Below are positions 51,601-62,481 of a stretch of DNA of 64,000 nucleotides, piece after piece. The translations under genes were made by a program, and so were the position numbers. The notes below the pieces were generated by a model. That model did no database searches and was not told where the DNA came from. It saw only the letters and a list, made by a program, of their open reading frames with translations. The DNA lies in the NCBI GenBank assembly GCA_034509425.1, contig JAVTVJ010000050.1:868001-932000 (forward strand), written 5' to 3'. How positions within the stretch are numbered: position 1 is the first letter of the stretch; every line of letters starts with the position of its first letter. Source of the DNA: Eopsaltria australis. Taxonomy: Eukaryota > Chordata > Aves > Passeriformes > Petroicidae.

Positions 51601-53177
51601 GGCAAAAGCACTGGGCATATTAATGTGAAATAAAGACATCCTTCGCTGGGTGCTGTGTGTGATGCTGAGGACTTCTCTCAGGGACAAGTACAGCCATGTG
51701 GTTTTTTTGCAAGCAGGGTCTGTGGTGCTTTATGTTTTAGTTTGCTTTTGCCTGATACGTAGCTTTGACCTCCTGAAGGTGTTTTTTGGAGAAAAGCTTA
51801 CTTCTGTCACAGTTACTCTGAACTGCCTTTTGCAGACACAGTCACTTTGCCTCCTTTCCCTTATCAATAAGGATTCCAAGCTTGTGGCTCACGCGGTGCT
51901 GCTGTGATAGATGTGCACAAGTGAGTTAGAAATACTGGAAGTCGAGGATAAACTTATTTGTTATACAAAAATAACTGTAAAACTCTCTGTTGCGATAACT
52001 TACGAAGCTTTTCAAGTTAGAAATTGTCAAAATTATTATTAAAACTGTGAACAGTAGTAGCATTGCAAAATTTGTTTCTAGACGCGCTGTTTTAATAAAC
52101 TGACAATTCTGGCAAAAAGTGGAAACTCTGCAGTAACATAGTTTCAGAGCTTTTTTTTTTTCTTTTGAATTGTGTTTAATGGAATTTTTAAGTTCCTGGT
52201 AGTGTACTTCATTTGCTATAAAATCCATCTCATAAGTAGTAGCATATAATTCCCTTGCTGCAGACATCTCAAAATGCATGTCTACACAGAAGTTATTTGG
52301 TTTTGTGTTCTTTCTGCTGCTTGTTTACCAAAAAGTAAAAACAAGCAAACAATCAAAAAACCAAGAAGAAAATACCTGTAAGGGATTTTTCAAATTGTTC
52401 CATTCTTCCCTTTCTTAAGAAGTTATTTTATGAGACTTGGTCACATGTTGTGGAGCCATATTAAGATAAAAAAAGATCAAGAATTTTCTAGTGAGTGCTT
52501 TAGAGATCTAGTAAGTCACTGCTGATTTAGAGAGGCTGTCCTGACTAGAAATTTGCAGAGCAGGTGTGGGGTTTTGTTTCTTTTTCACAGCCTTAATATT
52601 TGCTGTATAAAACACTTTAAAGAAACCCTATTTTTACGTAAAGACACATATTTGCAACATCTTGTATCTGTGCAAAAGAGGCTTGTGCATAGCTTTGAAT
52701 ATCCAAAATAAATGTTAGACAGGAGTTCCTGCACTGTTAAGCCTGTTGCAATGGGACATGTATGACACAGGTAAGAAAGGCTGTAATACTGATATTTTCA
52801 AACTGCAACCAGGAGCATCTTATTGAAGGGTGTAACTAGTAGCTGAATTTTTGGTTTGCTTAACTGATCTCCCTATTTCAAAGCAAAGTGTGACGGGCAG
52901 AGGTGACACAGAGCTGTCAGAGAAAAAGAAGGGCAAAGTAAAAGTTTGTGGACATCCTGTACATGAGAGCCCTCATCATATTTTATCTTCAAAGACTGTG
53001 GAAGAACTTACATCTCTGAGTTTACATAAGCAGAGCTGGGTTCAACTTATGGTAAATTTTGCTTTCAAGGCATTTATAACTTAATTGTTCAGTGGGAGAA
53101 TGCTCCATGTAACATAGGCCATGCAGAATTCTTAAAGGTTCTGGGCATTCTGGCCTCCATCCATCACAGTACTTAAA

Positions 53178-53264
53178 CCATGAGTAGCCCTATTAAAGTT
53201 GATAGAATTACTCATGTGCTTAAAATTAAACATGTGCTTAAGTGCTTTGATGGATTAGAGCCAA
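53178..53264 (+). repeat. Probable ancient dispersed amniote repeat fragment
   Basis: The segment contains CATGAGTAGCCCTATTAAAG, then TACTCATGTGCTTAAAATTA, and ATGTGCTTAAGTGCTTTG. It matches a motif I remember as recurring many times in turtle, crocodilian and bird genomes: a GTAGTCCCATTGAAGTCAATGGGACTACTCA stem followed by two near-direct repeats of ACGTGCTTAA and then GTGCTTTGCTGGAT. I cannot name the family with certainty, and the copy here is diverged. Confidence 0.5.
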
Positions 53265-56200
53265 AGTTGTCAGCACCTTGCTTTGTTGTGTGCTGTGCTA
53301 CACCTGCCTCTCCATGCCCTGGCCTGGGTCTTCAAGGGACACATTTTCAGATTTGCTCATTCCAATATTTAGCTGCTCTGTGTCCTAAAATTACAGTTTA
53401 TGTGCACACCCATAGTGAATTCATACACAGTCTGGAAGTATAAATACACAACTACAACTCTTGTAATCTGTCAGGCCTTGACAAATTTCACAAGATTTTT
53501 TTCTAGGTGTTTCAGAGGAAACTTTATGCTAAGTCTTTACATGGAAACATGACATCTATAATGTTTTTCAGAAAACTATCTTTCTACTGAAATCTGTATT
53601 TTAATAAAGTGTACAATGGAAATCACCGTTTAGATGTGACAGTACATTCTTAAGAATGTGAACTTGAACTTCCCCAAAGCTGAAGTCAGTAGGGGCTGTT
53701 GTAGTTTCTGCTGATAATGCTGAGTCTGTAAGCATTTAGGCAATTCTTTAAGGTTTATGGGCAAAGTTTCATATACCTGACAGCTCTTTATCTTTAAAGG
53801 TAACTGTGGAAATCTTCCTTGTTTCAGACTTTGTCCATGGTAAAAATTCTGGATTTAATGGCTGGGAAGAAAACACTTGATTCTGTGAAAGCAGTTCAAC
53901 ACTGCTGTAAGAAAGTGTGGTGAACAAAACATTTAATGTTAAAATCTCTCTGAAATCTTAACTTTCAGTGACAGCTGCATAGTTCAGTAAACAGTTCATT
54001 TGTTCCTGTCCATATGGTTCCCCCTGTTTTTTGGGTCTACATCCCCTGCCTTAATTGCTTTCCTGTTCAGCTTGTCATTGTGAACTTACGAGCTACCAAT
54101 ACTAAACCTTACAGCATTTAGAAAATGTTAAGGGTTTGGGTCATTGAGAGTTTAATGGAATTTTTTAGAAGTACCAGGGGGAAAATGGTGAAATACATTA
54201 GATAACTGCTTTTTGAGTGAGGCAAAAAACCTTGCCTTTTGTCACTGCTAGAGGCAACCACCTTCCAGATTGTCTGTCTGTAATATCACATGCCAGAAGT
54301 GTTTCAGATGATAACAGAGATCATAACCACTAAAAAAAAAAGTCAAGGGATTTTCAGGACCAATTGTTTTACACCTGTCCCATCAGTGTCTTCCCTACTG
54401 CTTTGCATCCTGCTTTGACTGGTCTGTGTTTACACTTACTTGGCACCCAGTGTTCCAGCCATTTTTATTTTAGGGCTTCTTTCCATTTAATATTGGCATT
54501 TAGCCAGCTGTGTACTTTTTCAGCTTTAAGTAGCACTGAGGTCATCAGCCATTATAGGAGCTATTCCTCTCATTCTTGTGCACGAACCCCCTGAAGAGCT
54601 CTGGGATGTGATTGCCTTCTCTTCTAAAGCTTCATACCCAACCCTGGCTGCAGAAGTTACTGGAATGCAGGCATTTACAAAATAGAGCAAATGGCACTCT
54701 TAGGACACTCATCAAATTGATGTTTCAAAGGTTGGACAGAAGTGCTCTGAAAGTGAGAACTCAGGTGAGAACAGGAACCCCCACAAAGCTGCTGTTACCT
54801 GCCTGTGTTTGAAAGCCAAGGATGAGGTGATGAGCAGCACAGCAAACAGCCTGGATTTAACAGCAGGTGCTGTTGTTCCACGTGTCTGCAGTGCCTGGGC
54901 ACTATATACTCACACAATAGTATTTTTTCTGGGCATGCAGAGGTCGAGGAGAACCCAGGAGGTTGGTTCTGCTCTGAGGGTTGGCTGTACGAGCAGACAG
55001 CCTGGAACAGCAGAGGGGACATCCTGAGAGGTGTCGTGTGCTGTATTCCAGTGCTGCTGCACAGTCGGGCAGAAGAGTTTCAAAAATGTGATGGGCAGTG
55101 GACATTTCCTTTATTCTGTGCTAATAATGGCTACACTCACAATACATAAATAAATAATTAAAAAGGTCTCTGCTTCCTGACAGCACTTTGATTGTCTCGA
55201 AGTGGTGAATTGTACAAGGCAAGATGATTCAGCAGTTTGACTGGAGTCTTCCCGTTCCTGCCGGTTCTGAGGTGTCCTTCTGGACCAGAAAGGAATCACA
55301 GTGTCCTCTGAAGACTCTCCAGCCTTGTTAATTATTGTATCGAGTGTCTAGAGAGAATGCTAAACTTCTGAGGACACCTTTTATTGCAATATGCTTTAAT
55401 TACCTGTACTATGAGCAAGAAAATGACACCAGTGTGTTCCCCTCTGAATGGCTGGGGAGCTGCAGGCCGGGTTTGCAATTTACAGAGGTGTTTAATTGCA
55501 CAGCAGGAACTAAAGGGCCTTTGTCAAGCTTGTACATCACAGAGCTCTTTGTGAACAATTCTATTTTCATCCCTTACCTAAACTATTGCTAGTTAATTGG
55601 TTGAGGTAAATGGAGCTGGATAAGCAGAATTACGCTTCTTAATATTGTGTCTGTGATGGTCTCTTTGTGCCACTAAGAGGTATAAAGGGACTGTAAACCA
55701 GTTAAACTGGTTTTTTGTAGGAATTTGCAAAGCTGAAGGGGAGCCTCAAGGTGGCTCAGAGCCAGAATAGCATCTCTGTGCCACATCCACCTGGGCAGGT
55801 GGTATGAGCAGGGTGCCACGTGCCCGCTGCCAGAGTCCTGAAGCTGCATCAGGAGCAAAGTCTGCCCATAGCCAGTCTTTGCAGCAGAATATCCAGAGAG
55901 ACAGAATAAAGTTACCCTTCAACCTTTGCACTTTGGGTATCACAGGGAGCAGAGATAAAATAACTCTAAAAATGGAGTTTCATTAGGTTTATATTCAGGG
56001 ATGCCTTTTTTAGAGTTTGATATCATTTAATTGTGGTACCATCCCCAAAGATAAGAAACAAGTCACACCCCAGCCCCTAACACTGCAATGTAAATACTGA
56101 TCAAAAATAACAAGATTTCTGCTTTCACAGAACTGTGATGTCCTTTTTTTTTAATCAACACTTCAGTAATTTGTGTTTCTTGACTTTTTACTTGGAGAAT

Positions 56201-59200
56201 GGTTCTGTCATTCCATTAAGAGAAGGTATATCTTTGTAGTTTTATTTATGTCCATGTGTTTATGCACAGTAAGATGTGCATGTAACTCCTGGAGATAAAT
56301 ATTGTAATGTATTAAAACAAGCAATGGTAAAGCCACTTACAGTGCTTTTCACAATCTTTAAAAGGGAAGTTGTGGAAGCCCTTTTTGTATTGTCTGCTCC
56401 ACACATTGCATCACATATTGTGAGAGAAAGTGATTACGCTTCAGGGGATAATGTAACTAAGTTCTCCCAAATAGTTTAGGTCACTATTAGATCTGTCCAA
56501 CATAATCAGTTTTTAACTGTGTCTTTAATTCAAAGTATATCACGACACAATTATTCAGCCTGTTGGGTTTTAATTTTTTCCAAAAAGTGTTTACTTATTT
56601 ACAGAGAAAGCAAATAGTTTATCCTCATGGCTAAATTATTCTAATATTATTTCCTCTCACAGATCTTTGGTAGCTGGATGGTACAGTTTGTTGATAGCCA
56701 GAATCTTGAAGAAGTAAAACAAAGAATTTTCAAAGTGAATTGAGTGTTGGGATGGGAGAAAGCTGGTGTAGGAGGAAGGTGTAGTGGTAGGGAGGGGAAA
56801 CTGCTCTGCAGGAAGGGTCTGGTGCTTCCAGGGAGACGCTCAATGCCTGTGTGATCAGAATTACCAGCACACTCTGACTGTAAAATGCTTTTCAGGGTGC
56901 ATTGTGTCAGCTTCCTGTGCCTTGGGTACCATTTCATTTTACCAGATGCCGACCAAGAACAAAATATTAATGTGGTTAGAAAATCAGCTCCACTGCAAGT
57001 GAGGACCCAAGTAAATCCTATTTCCTGTTAGAAGCTGTGCAGAGATGCTGCTGTGGGGCAGCTCCTGCCCCGTGGCACTGCAAGGGTTGGACAGTACAAA
57101 ACAGAAAAATCTCTTTGAAGTTGACAGAATTACATCTCAGTGGTGTGATATAAATGGTGTTGAACTTGCAGAAGATCCGTAGTGGGTTTTGCTATTGCAT
57201 TTTCATAGTTTTGTCTGTAAAATTGGTACTTTGTCGTAGGTCTAAAATGAGTTTTTTTCAGCTTCACTCCAAATACTCTAGGCAGCTGTTTCCCCCCATT
57301 TTCAAGTGCCTCTAACTTGACCTCTGCCCTCTTTGCTGTTCTAGATGTTATATTTTGAGGTAATTGACATGTTCTGTTAGAAATAACCCAGGCTAAACCA
57401 AATTTATCTTTTCGTTGAATTGTAAAGTACTGCAGGGTTTTTGTAATGTGGATTGGTAGCAAAACCTTAATTGAATTTCCTTGCTTGTGGTCTTGTGTCT
57501 GAAGATCTTGACTGCACAGCTCTGTTTCTCCGAGGTGGATTGGCAGGTAGTGCTCTTAGCTTCCATAAGGTTCAGGAAATAAATTTTAATGCAGATTTTA
57601 TGGAATATTTATTAAATCCATCAGCATGTTTCACTGCATCAAAGACACCGGATTTAGATGAATAGGCATGTTTAAATCCCACGTGCCTGTGAAGTGCATG
57701 ACTGTCTGTCAAAGAACTGAATTGTGTTTTAAAACAAGATTGATCTATTAAGTTTTTGTTGGCTGTCAGTGTATAATTGATGCTTTTGAAGGTGAGCAGA
57801 AGGGGACAGCCTGTGGCTGCTTCCCTGGGCATTCACGTTTGTTGGCAGTACCTGAAAGCAGGGAGATGCACCTGTGTGGAACACAGCAATGGCATTTTCT
57901 ACCATAAAAACTCAGAGGCAAATGGATTTCTTTGTAAGATTTTAATTCTGGCTCTTCCACTTGCAAATTGACTCATTAAGTGCAGTGCTTTGCCTGGGGA
58001 AGCGAAGCCTTGCCCTGCTGCAGTTGTTATGTCAGCAGGTTCAAGAGTCAGTGAAGTCTGACTGCTTCAGAAATAAAGGTAATTTATGCATGACACCAGT
58101 CCCTGAAGGTGAGAGAGGCTGGGCTGTTTACAGCCTTGTAAAGGAGACAAAAGCTCTGTATTAACACTCTGTGACTACATTTTAATATGCCCTAATAAAA
58201 TAGTCTATATATTCTCCAGAGCTGCAGAACTCTCCAAGATTTCTTAACCTGTCCACACTGAGCAAAAAATTCAAACTCCTTTGCTTTTAGGAATTAGATT
58301 CATGGAATAAAGGTGTCCCATCATCCCTGTCCATCCATCCGTGTCCCCCCACCCAATTCTTTAACATGTTTTGTTTTGACAGTTCATTTCAGCACCTGTT
58401 TTTAAAATAATTTTCTACTTGGGAGATGGAGAAGGATTCAGGGTGAACTGAATCCTTATCCTCTGGAATGTTCTTTTTAAACTCTTAAGTATTTTTTTCA
58501 AGTAATGGTCATTTTTATTATCTGTAAAGTAAACCAGAAATGAGCATTAAAATTAAATTGGTTTGCTTTCTGATAATCTGTTTGTTAATGTGTTCTTTGC
58601 ATAAGATTTGATAAAGTCTGAGTAAAAATGTTGCCTTTTTAATAGTAAAGCTCAACCACAGGTGGAGAAGTTCTTTACTAAATACTGATTAGGTTGGTTT
58701 TCAAGGAATATTTGATTTTTCTGACCTTTGATGTCATTCTAATTTAATGTTACTTGAATTAAAATGTCATCTTTTTTTATAGTACCTAAAATAGACTTTA
58801 TTAGTTTTCATGAAAGCTATGTGCAGCTTTTCTTTGGCCCATTTAAATATTGAAAACAGCAGGATTTGAGATTTTTCTTCTAATCCTCAACTAATAGAGT
58901 TTAATGCTTTGTTTGGCCTACCTTGCACAGCCTAAGCAAAAGTTTTAAACAAGATTAAAAATACGACCTTATTAACCTGTGACATCTAAAGATACAGAAC
59001 AGGCCTGCAGAGACATCAGTCATTCCTTAGCCAGGAGAGCATTGGTGCCATTCCCAAACTACTCAGGATGTTCCAGGGGAAAACATTTTGGGAGCCCAGC
59101 TTTTTTTCTTTTGTAGTTTTGTGCCAGCACCTGGGAATAAGAAATTAAAAAGGAAAGAATCTGTTTCTAAGTTGAATATTCAGTCTTTGTGGCGTGGAAA

Positions 59201-59569
59201 ATAAATGTTTGAGTACTTCTGGAAATTTGAGGTGCAACCTGGCTGGGATTTCTGATAAAAAGAACAATTTGGCAGAGCAAAGGGATGTTGCTTTTGTGTA
59301 CTGCACCTCATTAGTCCCTGAGTAAAATGAATGTCACCTTTTGGGGTTCTTTTGTGAGAAGTTTTGTTTGTAAGCTCCTGTTGGATGGGTGATGGATGAT
59401 CATGCTGTGTTCCAGAAGAATAAAATGTCTCATTGTCATGGAAAGTTTATGTCTAGTAAACATTACAAAACACCAAACGCTGTGATACATTCACTGCTGT
59501 GTAATAGGATTCCCTGTTTACTGGGCAGGCTATAGGGCCATGGCAACAACACCAGAAATAGGAACTCTG

Positions 59570-59830
59570 AGTATCCTTGTTGTAAAGATGATGATGGTCA
59601 TCAAGCACTTTGTTAATTGCTGCAGGTCAACATTGCTCCATATTCATTATCACTTGGTAGTGAGAGGATCAGCCAAGAGGTGTAAATGTGGAAGTTTGAC
59701 TGAAAACTTTAATTAAAACAATGAGGTTTATTGTATGGCATGGAAGAGTCAGGTCAGTGTGCACCTCGCTGATGCTTTGATACAATTAATAGCAAGTGTT
59801 CAAGGGAAGAGAGAATAATGAGAGCTTGCT
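59570..59830. promoter_or_regulatory. Possible intronic enhancer (motif cluster)
   Basis: This is a repeat-free block with a palindromic TTTAATTAAA (59708-59717) abutting a SOX-type AACAATG (59717-59723). AATTAAT-type homeodomain cores lie further along. Only the motif content supports the call. Confidence 0.18.
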
Positions 59831-62002
59831 TAAAAACAAAAACAATGCAAACTTCCTAAACTTCTCTTTTTCTAATTATATTCCAGACCAAAGCAAAATG
59901 AGTGCTAATTCCTTAAAAATACTGGTATCTTGCTTGGCTTTCAGCATAACAGTTGCCCTTTTGATCTAAACAGGGCAGAATCTGGATACATGTTCGTTAA
60001 GTTCAAGACACAGCTGAAATTAGGAGGCAGAATAAAAGCCAGACAAATTGCTTGCACTGTCATTGATAAACACTTCCTGCTTTCATACCATTATTTACAT
60101 ATTTTTAATAATTAAACATGATTTTTAAAAACTGAAAGCGGATGGTGGTTTTGCAACCATATGTGCACTGCTGAAAAACAGAGTATTTGTGCTCCTACCC
60201 TAAGTCTTGGTTGTGGAATGGAGAGTTGGTCAAGACCTGGGGCAATAAAAAGCATTGAAGATAGGAAGGAAGAGGGTGAAAAGCCCTCAGTTTTTCCTCT
60301 CTTATCCTGTCTAATTTGTTTTTCTTAATCTGGTGCTTTTGGCCTTTCTTGGCTCACTGCCTTGTTCTCATCACTGGAGCCAAATCTCTGAAGCAAAAAA
60401 TTGGTAATCTTGAGGAATAAGGGTGGTCTGTAGGTGGGTAAAGAAGTCTAGGAAAGCAAAGAATTTTCATCTGATTATTGATCATTGAATTCTCCCTCTG
60501 CATCGAGCTTCACTGACCTTCCTGTCCCTGCCCCAGACTTTGAGGACGTGTGGTCATTGAGGAGCTGATGTTTTGGGATGATCACATCTGTGTTTGCTGG
60601 AGTTGTGCTGCTCGTTCAGACCCGTTCCCTGCGCAGCAAAGTCATCCTGAACACGAGGATTTGGTGCTGCTTCCCCTCTGCAAGAGCAGCTCTTGCATTG
60701 CAGTCGTGCTTTCACAAGCGGGGAATGTATAACCAGATCCTCCTGGCTAAAAGGCAGAATAAACTTGAGCTGGCATGGTGTTTTCCATGACCCTGTCTTT
60801 TACAAAACTTGCATTAATTTTTCATTTGATAGCCAAAATTCCCACCACTCCTGGATTTCTGTGTCTGCCTTGTTATTGAAGTAGTACCTTTTTTTTTCCC
60901 CTGCTGTTCTTCTGCATTCTTGATTGGTGAATATGCTTTCAGTTTCATTTTGGTTTTTGACTGTAAGTAATTATAGAAAGGAAAAAGTGATAAAAAGCAT
61001 TTGCAATATGCCTACTGAATTAACCCTTTAAAATGATGTTTTCAAGCTGGAGTCTGTAAGCTGAAAGTGTGAGTTACTATCTTAAAAAAAAAAGGAAATG
61101 CTGTTGGTGCTTCATAGTCTCTGGGACACTGTGCTGGAAAATTTTAGTTTTCAAAATGAAAGAAAAAATGAAATGTTGATATAAATATTCCATAGTCAGA
61201 CAGTTCTGTAAAAGCAGTTCAATGAAGATTAAAAGGTCACTTAGTCAGTTTAGCTGGCTTTTTTTAGTAATTACGTGGCTAACTTGGTTTACCTCAAAGT
61301 AGTGATTTTATGCTGTGTACAGCGAGAAATTAATAATGTGAAAAATTCTATCGTAGTGCAATTAAGTTACAGTTTACAGGCTCAGTGCTAATAGTGCTTT
61401 TAGGGTGCTAAATCCTGGTTATACCAAATGTTTGATCATGCATTTCATTTGATTGCACTGTTTAGCATTGAGATTAACTGGTGTCAGATTTGACACAAAA
61501 TGCAGTCCAGAGGAGCAGGGGCAATGGTTTCCACTGTCCTGCTCCAGCCTGTTGGGCTCCTTAATGTGACTGCAGTTAATCCCAAATGATGCTGCTCATT
61601 CTGAGTGGTTTTCTAGCCTAGTCTTCTGCTTGTAGTCAGGAAGTAATTTTATATACTGGGATTAACCCTTTACTGTTTATGTTTCACATCCAGATTGTTT
61701 GAATGTCTCATGTCAGGTTGAGTGCTCTGCTCTGGCTGGTTCTGCTAAGGCATCATTTCTGTGCTTTAATTTTTTTGTGTTTTGAGGTTCTTTGGTCTCC
61801 TTTCATTTGTTTCTGCTTTTAGTAACTCACCCTTTTTTCCTTTCTGTTTGTTTCCAGTGTATACTTTCCTAAAGAACTTGCACGTATGTTTAGTATTGTG
61901 CATTCAAATGAATCAAAATCTGTTTGATTCTGCAGAATGTCTTAGTCCCAGTCTAAGGCTGTAGTAAGTTTTTATTAAAGCATAATTAGACACTGATTTG
62001 TG

Positions 62003-62055
62003 GATGCAAATAGATGTAACTGCTTAAAATAGATGCAAATAGATGTTACTGCTTA
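62003..62055. repeat. Short tandem duplication
   Basis: Two 24-bp copies (62003-62026 and 62032-62055) of a GATGCAAATAGATG-containing unit differ at one base and repeat at a 29-bp spacing, about 170 bp before exon 4. Confidence 0.85.
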
Positions 62056-62223
62056 AGTAGAAAGGTTTTGAGATATTTAAATGAGTCTATCTACAAAAGT
62101 CTTTGGTGACTGAAAGCACTTTAGACAATACAGCTTTGACAGAATATTTCTTAAATCAGTGTTTTTAGAAAGTATTCTCCTTTTGTGGCTTATAAATTTA
62201 ATGTTGTATCTTTTATGTTACAG

Positions 62224-62278
62224 GGAGAAGAAAATGAAAATTCAGGATATTAAAAACAATATTAAAGAAGCTATAGAG
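62224..62278 (+). CDS. GNAS: Gs-alpha coding exon 4 (start of helical domain)
   Basis: The acceptor is TTTTATGTTACAG and the donor is GAG|GTAAAC. The first G completes the split Glu codon from exon 2, then the exon reads [18 protein letters not shown] in phase 0 at its end. This is linker 1 plus helix alpha-A of the helical domain, which closes over the nucleotide. Mammalian Gs-alpha reads EKATKVQDIKNNLKEAIE by memory, so 4 of 18 positions differ. The EEKK junction resembles the frog short form. I number it exon 4 because mammalian genes have a 45-nt optional exon 3 between this and exon 2, and I saw no such exon here. The length is 55 nt, and 139+73+55 nt gives exactly 89 codons. Confidence 0.93.
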
Positions 62279-62361
62279 GTAAACATATGAGCTATTATTT
62301 TTATCAATTCCAAGTGGCTATTTTAGACACTCTCCAATATTTTCCTTGTGTTTCTTTGCAG
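62279..62361 (+). other. GNAS: Gs-alpha intron 4 (83 nt)
   Basis: This is a very short intron from GTAAAC to TTTCTTTGCAG, with a pyrimidine-rich 3' half. Its length is near the lower limit for vertebrate splicing. Reading through it hits an in-frame stop early (TGA at 62288), so retention would truncate the protein. Confidence 0.9.
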
Positions 62362-62481
62362 ACAATAGTGACAGCAATGGGCAATTTGGCACCTCCAGTG
62401 GAACTAGCCAATCCAGAGAACCAGTTTCGAATCGACTACATCTTAAATTTAGCAAACCAGATAGACTTCGATTTCCCTCCG
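62362..62481 (+). CDS. GNAS: Gs-alpha coding exon 5 (helical domain)
   Basis: The exon follows TTTCTTTGCAG and ends CCTCCG|GTGAGT, both strong sites. It is 120 nt, 40 codons in phase 0, the same length as the mammalian exon by memory. It encodes [20 protein letters not shown], then [20 protein letters not shown]. The [13 protein letters not shown] core is the family hallmark. Around nine positions differ from mammals, mostly in [10 protein letters not shown] and in YILNLANQI. The next expected exon would begin with EFYEH and was not seen before position 64,000, so the gene is cut by the window edge rather than broken. Confidence 0.94.

Larger units (their letters stand above)
31158..62223 (+). 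other. GNAS: Gs-alpha intron 2 (31 kb)
   Basis: This is non-coding sequence between exon 2 and exon 4. I saw no sequence encoding the mammalian exon 3 cassette (GGEEDPQAARSNSDG) flanked by splice sites. Open frames are short and unconvincing; the longer ones at 32482-33025 and 43032-43364 have no recognisable domain. The intron contains several homopolymers, a TA/TG microsatellite, one probable ancient dispersed repeat and weak CR1-like traces, listed separately. The remainder is moderately AT-rich unique-looking sequence in which I see nothing specific. Confidence 0.8.

Noticed and set aside
54938..54985. GAGGAGAACCCAGGAGG segment considered as a missing Gs-alpha exon 3
   Set aside because: In the required phase it encodes unrelated residues, and no donor sits at the expected distance.
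27305..62481. Assignment to GNAL (G-olf) instead of GNAS
   Set aside because: G-olf starts MGCLGGNSKT and has different exon 4-5 residues (for example [17 protein letters not shown]) by memory. This gene has [12 protein letters not shown] and [17 protein letters not shown], both Gs-like.
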